Assembly: GCA_012728875.1 (NCBI GenBank)
Contig: JAAYEF010000003.1
Coordinates: 1 to 45,345, forward strand
DNA from: Candidatus Cloacimonadota bacterium
GTDB taxonomy: Bacteria; Cloacimonadota; Cloacimonadia; Cloacimonadales; Cloacimonadaceae
Direction: 5' to 3'
Length of the DNA: 45,345 nucleotides
Shown here: one piece after another, positions 1 to 8,496 of the stretch
Layout: each line of letters starts with the position of its first letter
Numbering within the stretch: position 1 is the first letter of the stretch
Program-made: the position numbers and the translations under genes
Notes under the pieces: model-generated
Database searches by the model: none
What the model was told of the DNA's origin: nothing
Seen by the model: only the letters and a program-made list of their open reading frames with translations

Positions 1-5
1 GAGTG

Positions 6-56
6 ACAATAAATATAGCTAACTATTTTGTCAAGAATTATTTACAGTATTATTAT
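6..56. promoter_or_regulatory. Overlapping divergent promoters sharing one -35 palindrome
   Basis: The 8-mer TTGTCAAG (28-35) gives a plus-strand -35 TTGTCA (28-33), 17 bp of spacer and a -10 TATTAT (51-56). The same bases read on the minus strand give TTGACA (34-29), 17 bp and TATTGT (11-6). The plus promoter would start transcription near 63 and serve the truncated TPR gene. The minus promoter points off the left edge to an unseen gene. The boxes and spacings are visible; activity is inferred. Confidence 0.55.
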
Positions 57-109
57 GACATGTTTCCTGGACTATTTTTGCCAAATCCGAATGAAAGATT
101 GGGGCTTAT

Positions 110-1504
110 GTGCAAAGGTCTTTCTTTATCAAGTATAATGACGGTAATCCCTTTAATATCGAACAAGCGTTGGCCATGCTGGTGGAAGAAGGCATTGTGA
201 ACGCCCGCGGCGAGGTGAGCATTCCCAAAAACTGGGAGTTCCTGGGGATTAAGAAAGTTTTGCTGAGGCGGCTCAACCGGCTTTCCGCCAAAACCAGGGA
301 CAGTGTGGTCAATGCAAGCGTTTTGGGCATGCGCATCAATATCAAGGTGCTGTCGGAAATGCTGAATTCCAGCCCGCGGAAACATTTGGAGCAAGTATCC
401 AAAAGCGGCATCTGGAGAGATTTGGACGAGGTTTTCTACATCTTTTCCCACATTTTGATCCAGGAAGCCGTCTATTCAACCATCATGGCAGATAAATTGC
501 GGGAACTGCATCTCAGCGCCGCTCAAGCCATGGAAAAGGTTTTCGCCAAGGATTTGCATGAGCATTCCGCGGAAATTGCGGCACACTTTGAAAAAGCGGA
601 CAAGCCTGAACAGGCGGCGCTTTACCACTTCAAAGCGGCGGAGCTGTATTGGGAGCAAAGTTTTTTGGATAAATCCGAACACCACTTTCTGCGCGCCGTG
701 GAACTGAGTGAAGCAGCCTGCGGCAAGGACAGCCCCCAGTATTGCCGGCACAGGTTTTATCTCACGCTGCTCTATCACTATCAGGGAAGATATCAGGAAG
801 CCGAGCCCATCTACAAGGAAGTGATTGAACTGGCAAAAAAGATACACGGTGTGCGTTCCCTGGAGCTGAGCCCCTATTTGAACAATCTGGGTCGTTTTTA
901 CAAGGATATCGGCCGCTATTCCGAGGCGGAAAAGCTGCTGAAACGCTCTTTGGAGATGGAACGCAAAATGAGTCCCGGCAGTTCGAATGTGGCGGACAGG
1001 ATGAACAATCTGGCGCACATGTATGGCAAGCAGGGCAAGAGGGACAAGGCGATTGAATATCTGGAAAGATGTCTGGTGATCATGGAATATCCGCAAAACC
1101 GGACCCATTGGTTTTTGGGCGTGATTTGCGACAATCTGGGCAGGCTTTATTTCTATGAAGGTCAGATTGGCAGGGCAAAAGAGCTCGTCACGCGTGGATA
1201 TGAGATTATGAGGGAAAAACTTGGTGATGAGGATCCACGGCTTTATATCCACCTGATCAGCCTTGCGCAGATTGATGTGCATGAAAACCAGCCCAGACTG
1301 GCTGAAACCAAGTATTTGAAGGCATTGGACTTTCTGAAGGGCTCATTCGGGCACTACCACAGCAAGACTTTGGGAGTGGTGGAATGGCTCAAGGAACTCT
1401 ATGCAGGCTTTGGCAACGCGGATGAAGTGGATTTTTATGCAAAATGGCTGGAAAAGGGAAAGAAAGATGATGAAACTGACGCGCCAAAGCATCACAAGCT
1501 TTGA
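110..1504 (+). CDS. C-terminal half of an AAA-ATPase/TPR signalling regulator (5'-truncated)
   Basis: The 464-residue product begins abruptly at DGNPFNIEQ, a motif that normally sits in the lid/winged-helix part of the AAA-ATPase found in adenylate-cyclase-associated or LuxR-type regulators. The usual following motifs are present: a [10 protein letters not shown] stretch, then [14 protein letters not shown] with the R..LH element. Residues about 160-450 are tetratricopeptide repeats ([31 protein letters not shown] and others). The Walker A/B part and any N-terminal kinase or cyclase domain are missing, and an in-frame stop lies at 92-94. The start is GTG at 110, six bases after GGGG. The gene overlaps the macro-domain gene by 38 bp. 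The new start with its own promoter suggests an expressed remnant rather than silent debris, but this is inference. A protein-binding TPR scaffold is the only function that can be suggested. Confidence 0.7.
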   Translation: MQRSFFIKYNDGNPFNIEQALAMLVEEGIVNARGEVSIPKNWEFLGIKKVLLRRLNRLSAKTRDSVVNASVLGMRINIKVLSEMLNSSPRKHLEQVSKSGIWRDLDEVFYIFSHILIQEAVYSTIMADKLRELHLSAAQAMEKVFAKDLHEHSAEIAAHFEKADKPEQAALYHFKAAELYWEQSFLDKSEHHFLRAVELSEAACGKDSPQYCRHRFYLTLLYHYQGRYQEAEPIYKEVIELAKKIHGVRSLELSPYLNNLGRFYKDIGRYSEAEKLLKRSLEMERKMSPGSSNVADRMNNLAHMYGKQGKRDKAIEYLERCLVIMEYPQNRTHWFLGVICDNLGRLYFYEGQIGRAKELVTRGYEIMREKLGDEDPRLYIHLISLAQIDVHENQPRLAETKYLKALDFLKGSFGHYHSKTLGVVEWLKELYAGFGNADEVDFYAKWLEKGKKDDETDAPKHHKL

Positions 1505-1964
1505 GGGAGATGCGATTGTAAATGCCGCCAACAACTCACTTTTGGGCGGCGGAGGGGTTGACGGAGCCATCCATCGAGCCGCGGGGCCGGAACTTTTGGA
1601 GGAATGCAAAACCCTGGGCGGATGCCCCACCGGCGAGGCAAAGCTCACCAAGGGTTATCTGCTTCCCGCAAAATATGTTATCCACACCGTGGGACCTGTC
1701 TGGCGCGGCGGAAAGTGCGGAGAGGAAGAGCTTTTGGCCTCCAGCTATCGGCGTTCACTGGAACTGGCTTCGGAAAACGGATTGAAAACCATCGCCTTTC
1801 CCAATATCTCCACCGGGGTTTACGGTTTTCCCAAGGATTTGGCTGCTAAAATTGCCGTGCAAACCGTGGGTGAGTTTTTGGAAAAGCATCCCTCAATGGA
1901 AGTCAGTTTCCACTGTTTTGACGAGGATAACTACAACATATACAAGGGTTTGCTGGGACTGTAA
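1467..1964 (+). CDS. Macro-domain hydrolase (O-acetyl-ADP-ribose deacetylase, YmdB type)
   Basis: The 165-residue cytosolic single-domain protein has the whole macro-domain signature: [20 protein letters not shown] near the N terminus, [13 protein letters not shown], a [22 protein letters not shown] stretch split over the next strand, and [12 protein letters not shown] in the C-terminal half. Families with this set remove acetyl or ADP-ribose groups from O-acetyl-ADP-ribose or ADP-ribosylated proteins. I chose ATG 1467, or the adjacent ATG 1470, because a purine-rich GGGAAAGAAAG precedes it; a longer in-frame start would extend into the TPR gene without homology. It overlaps the preceding gene by 38 bp, so it is probably translationally coupled to it. 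Family assignment is strong; the exact substrate is not shown by the sequence. Confidence 0.9.
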   Translation: MMKLTRQSITSFEGDAIVNAANNSLLGGGGVDGAIHRAAGPELLEECKTLGGCPTGEAKLTKGYLLPAKYVIHTVGPVWRGGKCGEEELLASSYRRSLELASENGLKTIAFPNISTGVYGFPKDLAAKIAVQTVGEFLEKHPSMEVSFHCFDEDNYNIYKGLLGL

Positions 1965-2008
1965 ACCTCACCGCTTGAACCTGCCACCACACAAAACGGA
2001 TTATACAA

Positions 2009-4045
2009 ATGAAAAGATTGAATCATGCCCTGCTCTCACTGTGTATGATTTTGGGTGCCGTCTCTGGACTTTGGGCGCAAAACCTGCTTGGGACCGAGGT
2101 TTTTTCCCCTGTAAGCCCTGGGGCTTGGTCTGGGCTTTCGCAAATAGACAACCCCGGCAGCTTCAAGGCGGAGGCTGTCAGCGATGTGAAAATCGAATTG
2201 AAATGGGATCGCAACGCAAATCCGGACATCGTTTTGCTGGCTTTCAATATTGAGAATATGTTTGGCACACCTGAGGGCAGCTACACTTTGGGTGACGCCA
2301 TTCCCGGCGGCGGAACGGTGCTTTTGGCAAACAGCTCTGTCCCTGAATTTGTCCATGAAGCTTTGGAGCCGGGTGTCACCTATTTTTATAAAATTTGGTC
2401 TGTGAACGCTGGTGAATATTCCAGCGGAACCGTTGCCAACGCCACAACGGGGACAAAGATCATCGGAGATGACAGTTACAATGCCATGCTGCCGGTTCAT
2501 CCCCTTTATGACTGGAACTATTCACAGAGCATCTTCAAGCCCGCCGAAGTGAATCTTTCCGGCTGTGTGATAGAGCGCCTGAGCTTCTATTGGAGCGGAA
2601 GCCACGCTGCTCCAAATTCCAGAGCGTGGACGGTTTATCTTGGCAACACAAGCCAAAACCTTTTTTTTGAGCCGTATTACAGTTGGATTCCCGTGTCGGC
2701 TATGACGCAGGTTTTTTCAGGAAACCTGGACATTTCCGCTCAACCGGGCTGGGTGGAAATTGTGTTGGACACGCCGTTTTTCTACACGCAAGGGAGCCAT
2801 TTGGTGGTTGCCGTGGATGAAAACAGCCCGGGAAACGAATATCACGGCGGATATTTTTATGGACATGAGGGCGGCTCGCACAGAAGTAAACACACCTATA
2901 GCAGCACCGAAAACCCTGATCCTGCCGCTCCTCCCACAGGACAAACCAACAGCAAAATTCCCAATATCAAGCTCGGTTTTTCCAGCCTGGCGGATGTGGA
3001 TGAGCCCGTCCAATTAAATGCCATGGCAGATGGTTTGGAAAGCATCCGGCTTCAGTGGCAGCGCAATGCCGCTTTGGACAATATCCTTTTGGCTTGTAAC
3101 AGCGAGAATAAATTCGGCAAACCCTCTGGAATTTACAGCCCCGGCGATGCCATCGAAGGCGGCGGAACGGTGCTTTTGGAAAACAGCGGCGCCACGTTTT
3201 TCAACCACAACGGATTGGAGCCGAACCAGTTTCTCTATTACCGAATCTGGTCTTACGATGGCTCCGGCTATTCCAACGGCTTGGGAAGCAAGGCTGCTAC
3301 CAGTGTGAGCCCGATCAGGGTTTTTCCCTGGGAGGAAAGCTTTGAGCATGACTCCGCAACAGAACGGCTTTGGAGTGCTTCGGAAGGTGCCGTGCATTGG
3401 CAATTCGCTGGTGATGCAGGCTCGGGCGGCTCCGGGATGTCGCAGGTGGCAAACTTCTATTCTCTTGGGAATGATCCCACTCCCTTCCACCTTTTTTCTC
3501 CGGATTTCGAGCTTGGGCAATCGTCGTCGGCTCAGTTGAGCTTTGATTATGCCCATGCCGGTCGCAGCGGCAGGATCGACAGGATGGAAATCTGGTATTC
3601 CACAGATTTTGGAGGCTCCTGGGAGCTTTTGGCAGACCTTGAGGGAGGCCCGAACGGAGTCTTAAACACTGCTGGGACTTGGAATTACAGGTTCGTTCCC
3701 ACTGCGGCGGATTGGGCAAACATGAGCCTGGACCTGCCTGCTGGGACGAACAAGCTGGGCTTCACCGCCATCAGCGCCAATGGCAACAACCTGTATCTGG
3801 ACAATATCCGCATCAGCAGTTCGGAACCGGATCTCTTTGCGCCGCAGCTTGTTATCCATAAAAGCGGAGATGGGGTTTTGCTGAACTGGAACGAAGTGAG
3901 CGGCGCAACGGGCTACTGGATTTACCGGGCTTTGCTGCCCGAGGGCGATTATGAATTCCTAACTTTCACCACTTCATTGACTTATGAGGATCTGCACATG
4001 CAGGGCAAGGCTTTTTATCAAGTGAAGGCGGTGAAGGAAGAATAG
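2009..4045 (+). CDS. Secreted multidomain fibronectin-III / choice-of-anchor protein
   Basis: The 678-residue protein starts with a clear signal peptide (hydrophobic LLSLCMILGAVSGLWAQ, cleavage near residue 24). Two homologous modules of about 95 residues occur at roughly 50-145 and 335-430. Both read as a fibronectin-III-like strand set with a shared GGGTVLL core, and their DNA shares the stretch GGCGGCGGAACGGTGCTTTTG in part, so they are internal duplicates. Between them lies a beta-rich block (YDWNYSQSIFKP...), and after them a choice-of-anchor or MAM-like module (WEESFEHD...LSFDYAHAG...). A final fibronectin-like domain ends the protein without a visible FlgD/Por sorting tail, unlike the two other large surface proteins in this window. 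Probable extracellular or periplasmic adhesive or carbohydrate-binding role, by inference only. Confidence 0.75.
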   Translation: MKRLNHALLSLCMILGAVSGLWAQNLLGTEVFSPVSPGAWSGLSQIDNPGSFKAEAVSDVKIELKWDRNANPDIVLLAFNIENMFGTPEGSYTLGDAIPGGGTVLLANSSVPEFVHEALEPGVTYFYKIWSVNAGEYSSGTVANATTGTKIIGDDSYNAMLPVHPLYDWNYSQSIFKPAEVNLSGCVIERLSFYWSGSHAAPNSRAWTVYLGNTSQNLFFEPYYSWIPVSAMTQVFSGNLDISAQPGWVEIVLDTPFFYTQGSHLVVAVDENSPGNEYHGGYFYGHEGGSHRSKHTYSSTENPDPAAPPTGQTNSKIPNIKLGFSSLADVDEPVQLNAMADGLESIRLQWQRNAALDNILLACNSENKFGKPSGIYSPGDAIEGGGTVLLENSGATFFNHNGLEPNQFLYYRIWSYDGSGYSNGLGSKAATSVSPIRVFPWEESFEHDSATERLWSASEGAVHWQFAGDAGSGGSGMSQVANFYSLGNDPTPFHLFSPDFELGQSSSAQLSFDYAHAGRSGRIDRMEIWYSTDFGGSWELLADLEGGPNGVLNTAGTWNYRFVPTAADWANMSLDLPAGTNKLGFTAISANGNNLYLDNIRISSSEPDLFAPQLVIHKSGDGVLLNWNEVSGATGYWIYRALLPEGDYEFLTFTTSLTYEDLHMQGKAFYQVKAVKEE

Positions 4046-4085
4046 AGCCTTTCGCGGGTTTGGCTGAGTTTTAAAAAAGGGAAAA

Positions 4086-4104
4086 AGCACCTCACCGGGG
4101 TGCT
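4086..4104 (+). terminator. Weak hairpin after the secreted fibronectin gene
   Basis: AGCACC (4086-4091) pairs with GGTGCT (4099-4104) around a 7-base loop. The downstream T-run is poor (GAAGTCTTGTTTTC) on the plus strand; on the minus strand the stem is followed by a good T-rich tract. It may be a plus-strand terminator of the gene ending at 4045, but the support is modest. A lone TTGACA at 4131-4136 lies between it and the phosphatase gene, with no convincing -10 at 16-18 bp. Confidence 0.35.
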
Positions 4105-4297
4105 GAAGTCTTGTTTTCTGCAAATAAAACTTGACATATTGCGCATTATCCGGGATTTAGATTTATCATGAAAAATTGTGTGTTTATGGCTTCAGCATCC
4201 GTTTTTCGAAGCCCTTGAAACGGGCGCCGGATGTATGTTGCCACACGCTTTGGACCGGGTTTGAAGCCCGGAAAATCGATCACACAGGGAGTGATTC

Positions 4298-5860
4298 ATG
4301 CAAAAAAACACAGTCCGCCTCAGGGCCGCGAATATATCGGATATTGGCAAAAATCCGGCCCGCACAAAGAATGAAGATTATTTTGGCCATTTTAAGGGCG
4401 ACTTCGGTGACCTTTTTTTGGTTTGCGACGGAATGGGCGGCCATAACGGCGGCGAACTTGCAAGCCGGATGGCGGTTGAGAGCATCCGCAACCACTTTGA
4501 AAGCAGTTTTTTGGAGGGTGAGGAACTTTCCACAATTTCCCGCGCCATCGAACTGGCTCATCAGCAGATAGCAGCCAAAGCCGAGGAGGATCCCGAGCTT
4601 TCCGGAATGGGCAGCACAGTGGCGCTGCTTCTGGTGAGCGCTGGAAACTACTTTGTGGCGCATTGCGGGGACAGCCGGGTTTACCTGAGCCGGGACGGCT
4701 CGCTGCTGCAGCTCACCAAAGACCATTCCGAGGTGCAGATGATGGTGGAAAGCGGCATCATCACCCAGGAACAGGCTGCAACCCATCCCCGGCGAAACTT
4801 CATCACCCGGGCTTTGGGACACGGAACCTGCTCGCCGGAGCTTTCGGGTCCACACATGCTGAAGCAGGACGATGTTTTCCTGCTTTGCAGCGACGGGCTC
4901 ACGGAATATGTTTCCGAGGATGAACTGCATCAGCAGATGGACGAAGAGCCCGAGATCGCCTGCCAAAACCTGGTTGATATGGCAAACGAACGCGGCGGCT
5001 CAGACAATATCACCATCCAGATCGTTGAGGTTCAACAGTGTTCGCCCTTCAAGATCAGCGAGGAACTGCCCACGCCCCCCAAGAAAAAGCTCGTGCCGCC
5101 GGTGGCGTTGGTTTTGACCCTGGCCGTGTTCATCGGTGCTGTTTTCTGGTATAGCAAGTCCATTCAAAATGGTCCGTCGTTTGAAAATACCGCGATTACT
5201 GACAGCTTGAGGAAGGCAGACAAACCCTCCGGTAAAGCTGCCACAAAAGCCGAAAAGAAGGCTGAAAAAGACAGGCAAAAACGCTTGAAAGCTGAAGCCA
5301 AGGAACGTGCCAAGGCTGCCAAGACAAAGAAAAAAAGCAAGGGCGCCAAGCAGGAAGTGGAAAAAGCCCTGGATCCCTCGCAGATTGTGGACGATGCCAC
5401 CATCGCCGCTGAACTTGGAGTCTCTGAAGCAAGAGAAGGATTTCTGAAAGCCTTCAACGCCATGAGCAACAAAACGACCCATGCCAAAAATTTGAAGCAA
5501 TTCAAGTCCAGGAATGGCAAGCAGATTATCTTTATCGTTCCCGGACAAAGCATCTATCTTGACAGCAATCTGGCAGTGCTTGGAAAAGCCGGTGGTGAAG
5601 ACATCAAGATCGATGAGATCCAAGCTCTGATCGCCATTGCTTTGGTCCATTCGAGCGGCAAGATGGATCTGCCCAAAGACGGCTGGAAGGAGAAACTATT
5701 TGCTCCAGGCACTGAAAGCGTGGACGACAAAACCTGGAATGCAGCGCGTGATCTGTACAAAAAATTCGACGCCACCAACGCCGATGTGCTTTTTTCAAAC
5801 CGATTGCCACGTCTCCGGTCAAAAATCAAGCTGAGTCCCTACAGCATCAGCCTGATCTGA
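4298..5860 (+). CDS. Membrane-anchored PP2C-family Ser/Thr protein phosphatase
   Basis: Residues 1-245 are a complete PPM/PP2C domain of the bacterial Stp1/PrpC type: RTKNEDYF (22-29), VCDGMGG (42-48), GMGST (103-107), HCGDSRVYL (122-130), SDGLTEYV (198-205) and GGSDNITI (233-240). These give the metal-binding aspartates of a Mn/Mg-dependent phosphatase. A proline/lysine linker leads to one transmembrane segment (about 266-285). A Lys/Ala-rich probable coiled coil (300-355) follows, then an unrecognised C-terminal domain of about 160 residues that would lie outside the cytoplasm. It is the first gene of the phosphatase-FHA-kinase operon and has GGGAG before its ATG. It probably dephosphorylates targets of the kinase two genes downstream (inference from the neighbourhood). 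Confidence 0.9.
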   Translation: MQKNTVRLRAANISDIGKNPARTKNEDYFGHFKGDFGDLFLVCDGMGGHNGGELASRMAVESIRNHFESSFLEGEELSTISRAIELAHQQIAAKAEEDPELSGMGSTVALLLVSAGNYFVAHCGDSRVYLSRDGSLLQLTKDHSEVQMMVESGIITQEQAATHPRRNFITRALGHGTCSPELSGPHMLKQDDVFLLCSDGLTEYVSEDELHQQMDEEPEIACQNLVDMANERGGSDNITIQIVEVQQCSPFKISEELPTPPKKKLVPPVALVLTLAVFIGAVFWYSKSIQNGPSFENTAITDSLRKADKPSGKAATKAEKKAEKDRQKRLKAEAKERAKAAKTKKKSKGAKQEVEKALDPSQIVDDATIAAELGVSEAREGFLKAFNAMSNKTTHAKNLKQFKSRNGKQIIFIVPGQSIYLDSNLAVLGKAGGEDIKIDEIQALIAIALVHSSGKMDLPKDGWKEKLFAPGTESVDDKTWNAARDLYKKFDATNADVLFSNRLPRLRSKIKLSPYSISLI

Positions 5861-5888
5861 ATACAATTTCAAAGGAAAGGTGCAAGCC

Positions 5889-7010
5889 ATGAAATGCAGC
5901 AAATGCGGCGCAGAACTGGAAGCCAACGCTAATTTTTGCATTGTTTGCGGGCAAACCGCCCCCACTCTGCAAAAGATAAGAATCGGCAGGAACGCAGACT
6001 GTGACGTGATCATCAATCATGAAAAGATTTCCCGACTCCATGCCATCATCGTTCCCGAGGGGACGCAATATCGCATCACAGACCAAGGCTCCACAAACGG
6101 AGTTTTTGTGAACGGACAGCGGATCAGTACAGCTCTCATCAAGCCCGGCGACCATGTCTCCCTGGGCAAGGCCGTCAGCCTGGATTGGAAGCAGCTTTTG
6201 GCAGCTTTTACCGCGGGTCCCTCCGGCGCCACGGGTCCCAGCCCGGTTTTCTACATCGATGAAGAGAAAAAGCCCCAAAAATCCTCCACCAATCTGCCTT
6301 TGATGATTGCAATTGTTGCCGTGGTGATCCTGGGTTTGGGCTTGGGCTCCTATTTCCTGTTCTTCCGCGGTGGGAAAGATGATGTCATAAACTTTGATGC
6401 AGAATACAGTTACGCCATCAAGCCCGGCGAAACCTCAGACATTTCCGAGCGCCGCTCCAAGCTGGAAGCCATGGAAAAAATCCTGGAACAGGTGCCGGCT
6501 CGCCTGGGCTTTGAAAATTCACTGTTGATGGCATATTGCCTGGTGGATGTGAGCATTGGCGAACCGCAAAATGTGTTCAACCACAAGGGCGAGGTGGAGG
6601 CGATCAACCGCAGTTCCAACGCCATTGTTTCCAAAAAGGAGTTTGACAAGCGCTTGGAACAGCTGCAGAGCAGCCCGGACCACGTGGCGCAGATCAAGGA
6701 AGCCGAAAACAGGCTGGCACAGGTGAAAATTGAGCTTGCCGCGGCGGAACTGGCTTTGACGGCTCCCAAAGCCATCGGCGAAACTGTTGACAAAATGATT
6801 GAAGCCGTTGGTGAACTCGTTGGCGCAAAACCGGACAGCTTGGGAAGCAAGAACGATAAACCCAAGGTGGACGACTCCATGGAACTGCCGCGAAAAAACT
6901 ATCAAAAAGCCATCGAGGATATGGAGGAGATCTACGAATCTCTGAACCCGATCAAGCTTTCACTGTCTGAATCCAGCCGGTCTTCAAAAGGAGGACGGGT
7001 CCTGAAATGA
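5889..7010 (+). CDS. Zinc-ribbon / FHA-domain single-pass membrane protein
   Basis: The 373-residue product begins with a zinc ribbon (CSKCG at 3-7, CIVCG at 17-21), followed by a canonical FHA domain (about 29-105): IRIGR, an SRLH motif at 49-52 and GSTNGVFVNG at 67-76, the residues that hold phosphothreonine. One transmembrane helix lies at about 136-158. The remaining 210 residues are a helical, charged segment of unknown family on the other side of the membrane. ATG 5889 was chosen over GTG 5880 because AAAGGAAAGG (5871-5880) sits at the right distance. It overlaps the kinase gene by 4 bp (ATGA). By family knowledge FHA domains bind phosphothreonine, so this is probably a kinase substrate or adaptor. 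Confidence 0.88.
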   Translation: MKCSKCGAELEANANFCIVCGQTAPTLQKIRIGRNADCDVIINHEKISRLHAIIVPEGTQYRITDQGSTNGVFVNGQRISTALIKPGDHVSLGKAVSLDWKQLLAAFTAGPSGATGPSPVFYIDEEKKPQKSSTNLPLMIAIVAVVILGLGLGSYFLFFRGGKDDVINFDAEYSYAIKPGETSDISERRSKLEAMEKILEQVPARLGFENSLLMAYCLVDVSIGEPQNVFNHKGEVEAINRSSNAIVSKKEFDKRLEQLQSSPDHVAQIKEAENRLAQVKIELAAAELALTAPKAIGETVDKMIEAVGELVGAKPDSLGSKNDKPKVDDSMELPRKNYQKAIEDMEEIYESLNPIKLSLSESSRSSKGGRVLK

Positions 7011-8449
7011 TCCTGAATCCGGGCGACACCATTCGCAGCTACCGCATTTTGGACCACCTGGGCGAAGGTGGCATGGGTAAGGTTTTCCTGGCGGAAGAGG
7101 AGCTTTTGGGGCGCAAAGTTGCCATCAAAATGCTGAATCCCAGCATCACCCATCAGGAGCATTTCCGCCAGCGCTTCATCGAGGAAGCCCGCATTCAGGC
7201 AAAGATGAAGCACCCCAATATCGTAAGTTTGCTCAGCTTTTTCAACGAAGATGACGGCTATTTCATGGTGATGGAATTTGCCCCGGGTAAAACCCTGCGG
7301 GACTTGATCATGAATACCGGCCCAGTGCCGGAACAGCGCACCCGTGTGATTTTGCGTCAAATCCTTTCCGCCCTGGAATATGCGCACGAAAAAGGCATTG
7401 TGCACCGCGACATCAAGCCTTCGAACATCATGATCGACGAAAACGACGAGCTGAAGGTGCTGGATTTCGGCGTGGCACGGCTGATGGGCGACCCGCACCT
7501 CACCCAAACCGGCTCCCGCGTGGGAACGGTTTTCTATATGAGCCCGGAGCAGGTTCAAACCCCCCGTGATGTGGATTCCCGCTCAGACATCTATTCCGCC
7601 GGCGTGCTGCTCTTTGAACTTCTGACCGGGCGTCTGCCCTTCAACACGGAAAACGACAGCGATTTCCTGATCGAAAAAACGATCGTGGAGCGCAAACTGC
7701 CGAACCCGCGTGATTATTATCCCTTTATGTCCGATCTCATCATTGAACTGATGCACGCGCTGACGGCAAAGGACCCCGATCAACGACCCAGCGCCAGCGA
7801 GGCTTTGAAAATACTTGATACCGGAGACCTAAGCTCCATTCCCAGTTCACATTCCGAACCCGTGACGCCTCTGCCGCCGCCCAGAACTCCCGTGGTCGTT
7901 CCCGTTCCCCAGCGCAAAAAGATGCCGAAGGGCCTGCGCGCCTTCCTCATCATCCTGCTGCTCTGTGTGTTGGCGCTTCCGCTCGGATATTTCACCAAGA
8001 GATATTTGGATGGCGATCTGGTTTTTTCCAAAAAGGCAATTGATGAAGACGACATTGAAGAAGTGGATGAAGGACCCAGTGAAGCCGAACGTCAAGCCGA
8101 AATGGCAGCCGAAAAGGAAAGGATAAAACTGGAAAAAAAGGCTGAGAAAACCGTGCGCGGATTGAAACCAAAATTTGAATTCATCAAGCGGGAAGCGCTG
8201 GAATACAAGCAGGAAAATGTTTTCAATGAATGGCCCCCCGGTTTGGAATACCTCAATATTGAATCCAAAGATGTTGACACTGAGGAATTCAAATTCGATT
8301 TCAGCGAAGGGGTGATCACCGCCATCAGCCGTCCCGCCTTCGGAAAAGCCGGAGTCAGGATCATCTATCACATTGATTCGCAAAGTTTTGAACTGAATGA
8401 CCCGGAGCCTGGGCTGGCGCCCAAGCTCAGTTTGGAATGGCTGCAATGA
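7007..8449 (+). CDS. Hanks-type Ser/Thr protein kinase, PknB-like, single transmembrane segment
   Basis: The 480-residue protein has all kinase motifs: glycine loop GEGGMGKV (19-26), VAIK lysine K41, catalytic loop HRDIKPSN (133-140), DFG (153-155) and a SPEQ version of the APE motif. A proline-rich juxtamembrane stretch (about 275-305) precedes one transmembrane helix (about 312-331). The extracytoplasmic part (about 332-480) starts with an acidic and then Lys/Glu-rich helix. It has no PASTA repeats; it ends in a small beta-rich domain that I do not recognise. The start overlaps the FHA gene by 4 bp, so the two are translationally coupled. A signal sensed outside the membrane would drive phosphorylation of Thr/Ser in cytoplasmic partners, reversed by the PP2C protein (inference from family and operon). 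Confidence 0.92.
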   Translation: MILNPGDTIRSYRILDHLGEGGMGKVFLAEEELLGRKVAIKMLNPSITHQEHFRQRFIEEARIQAKMKHPNIVSLLSFFNEDDGYFMVMEFAPGKTLRDLIMNTGPVPEQRTRVILRQILSALEYAHEKGIVHRDIKPSNIMIDENDELKVLDFGVARLMGDPHLTQTGSRVGTVFYMSPEQVQTPRDVDSRSDIYSAGVLLFELLTGRLPFNTENDSDFLIEKTIVERKLPNPRDYYPFMSDLIIELMHALTAKDPDQRPSASEALKILDTGDLSSIPSSHSEPVTPLPPPRTPVVVPVPQRKKMPKGLRAFLIILLLCVLALPLGYFTKRYLDGDLVFSKKAIDEDDIEEVDEGPSEAERQAEMAAEKERIKLEKKAEKTVRGLKPKFEFIKREALEYKQENVFNEWPPGLEYLNIESKDVDTEEFKFDFSEGVITAISRPAFGKAGVRIIYHIDSQSFELNDPEPGLAPKLSLEWLQ

Positions 8450-8496
8450 AGCTGTGAGCCAAAGAAATTATAAATCGATCAAATGGATGTAGTTTT

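Noticed and set aside
476-1282. 268-codon open frame on the minus strand
   Set aside because: It is the shadow of the TPR gene on the opposite strand; the plus-strand frame has clear repeats.
2300-3185. Repeated GGCGGCGGAACGGTGCTTTTG suggesting a DNA repeat or CRISPR-like unit
   Set aside because: There are only two copies, both within duplicated fibronectin-like modules of one gene.
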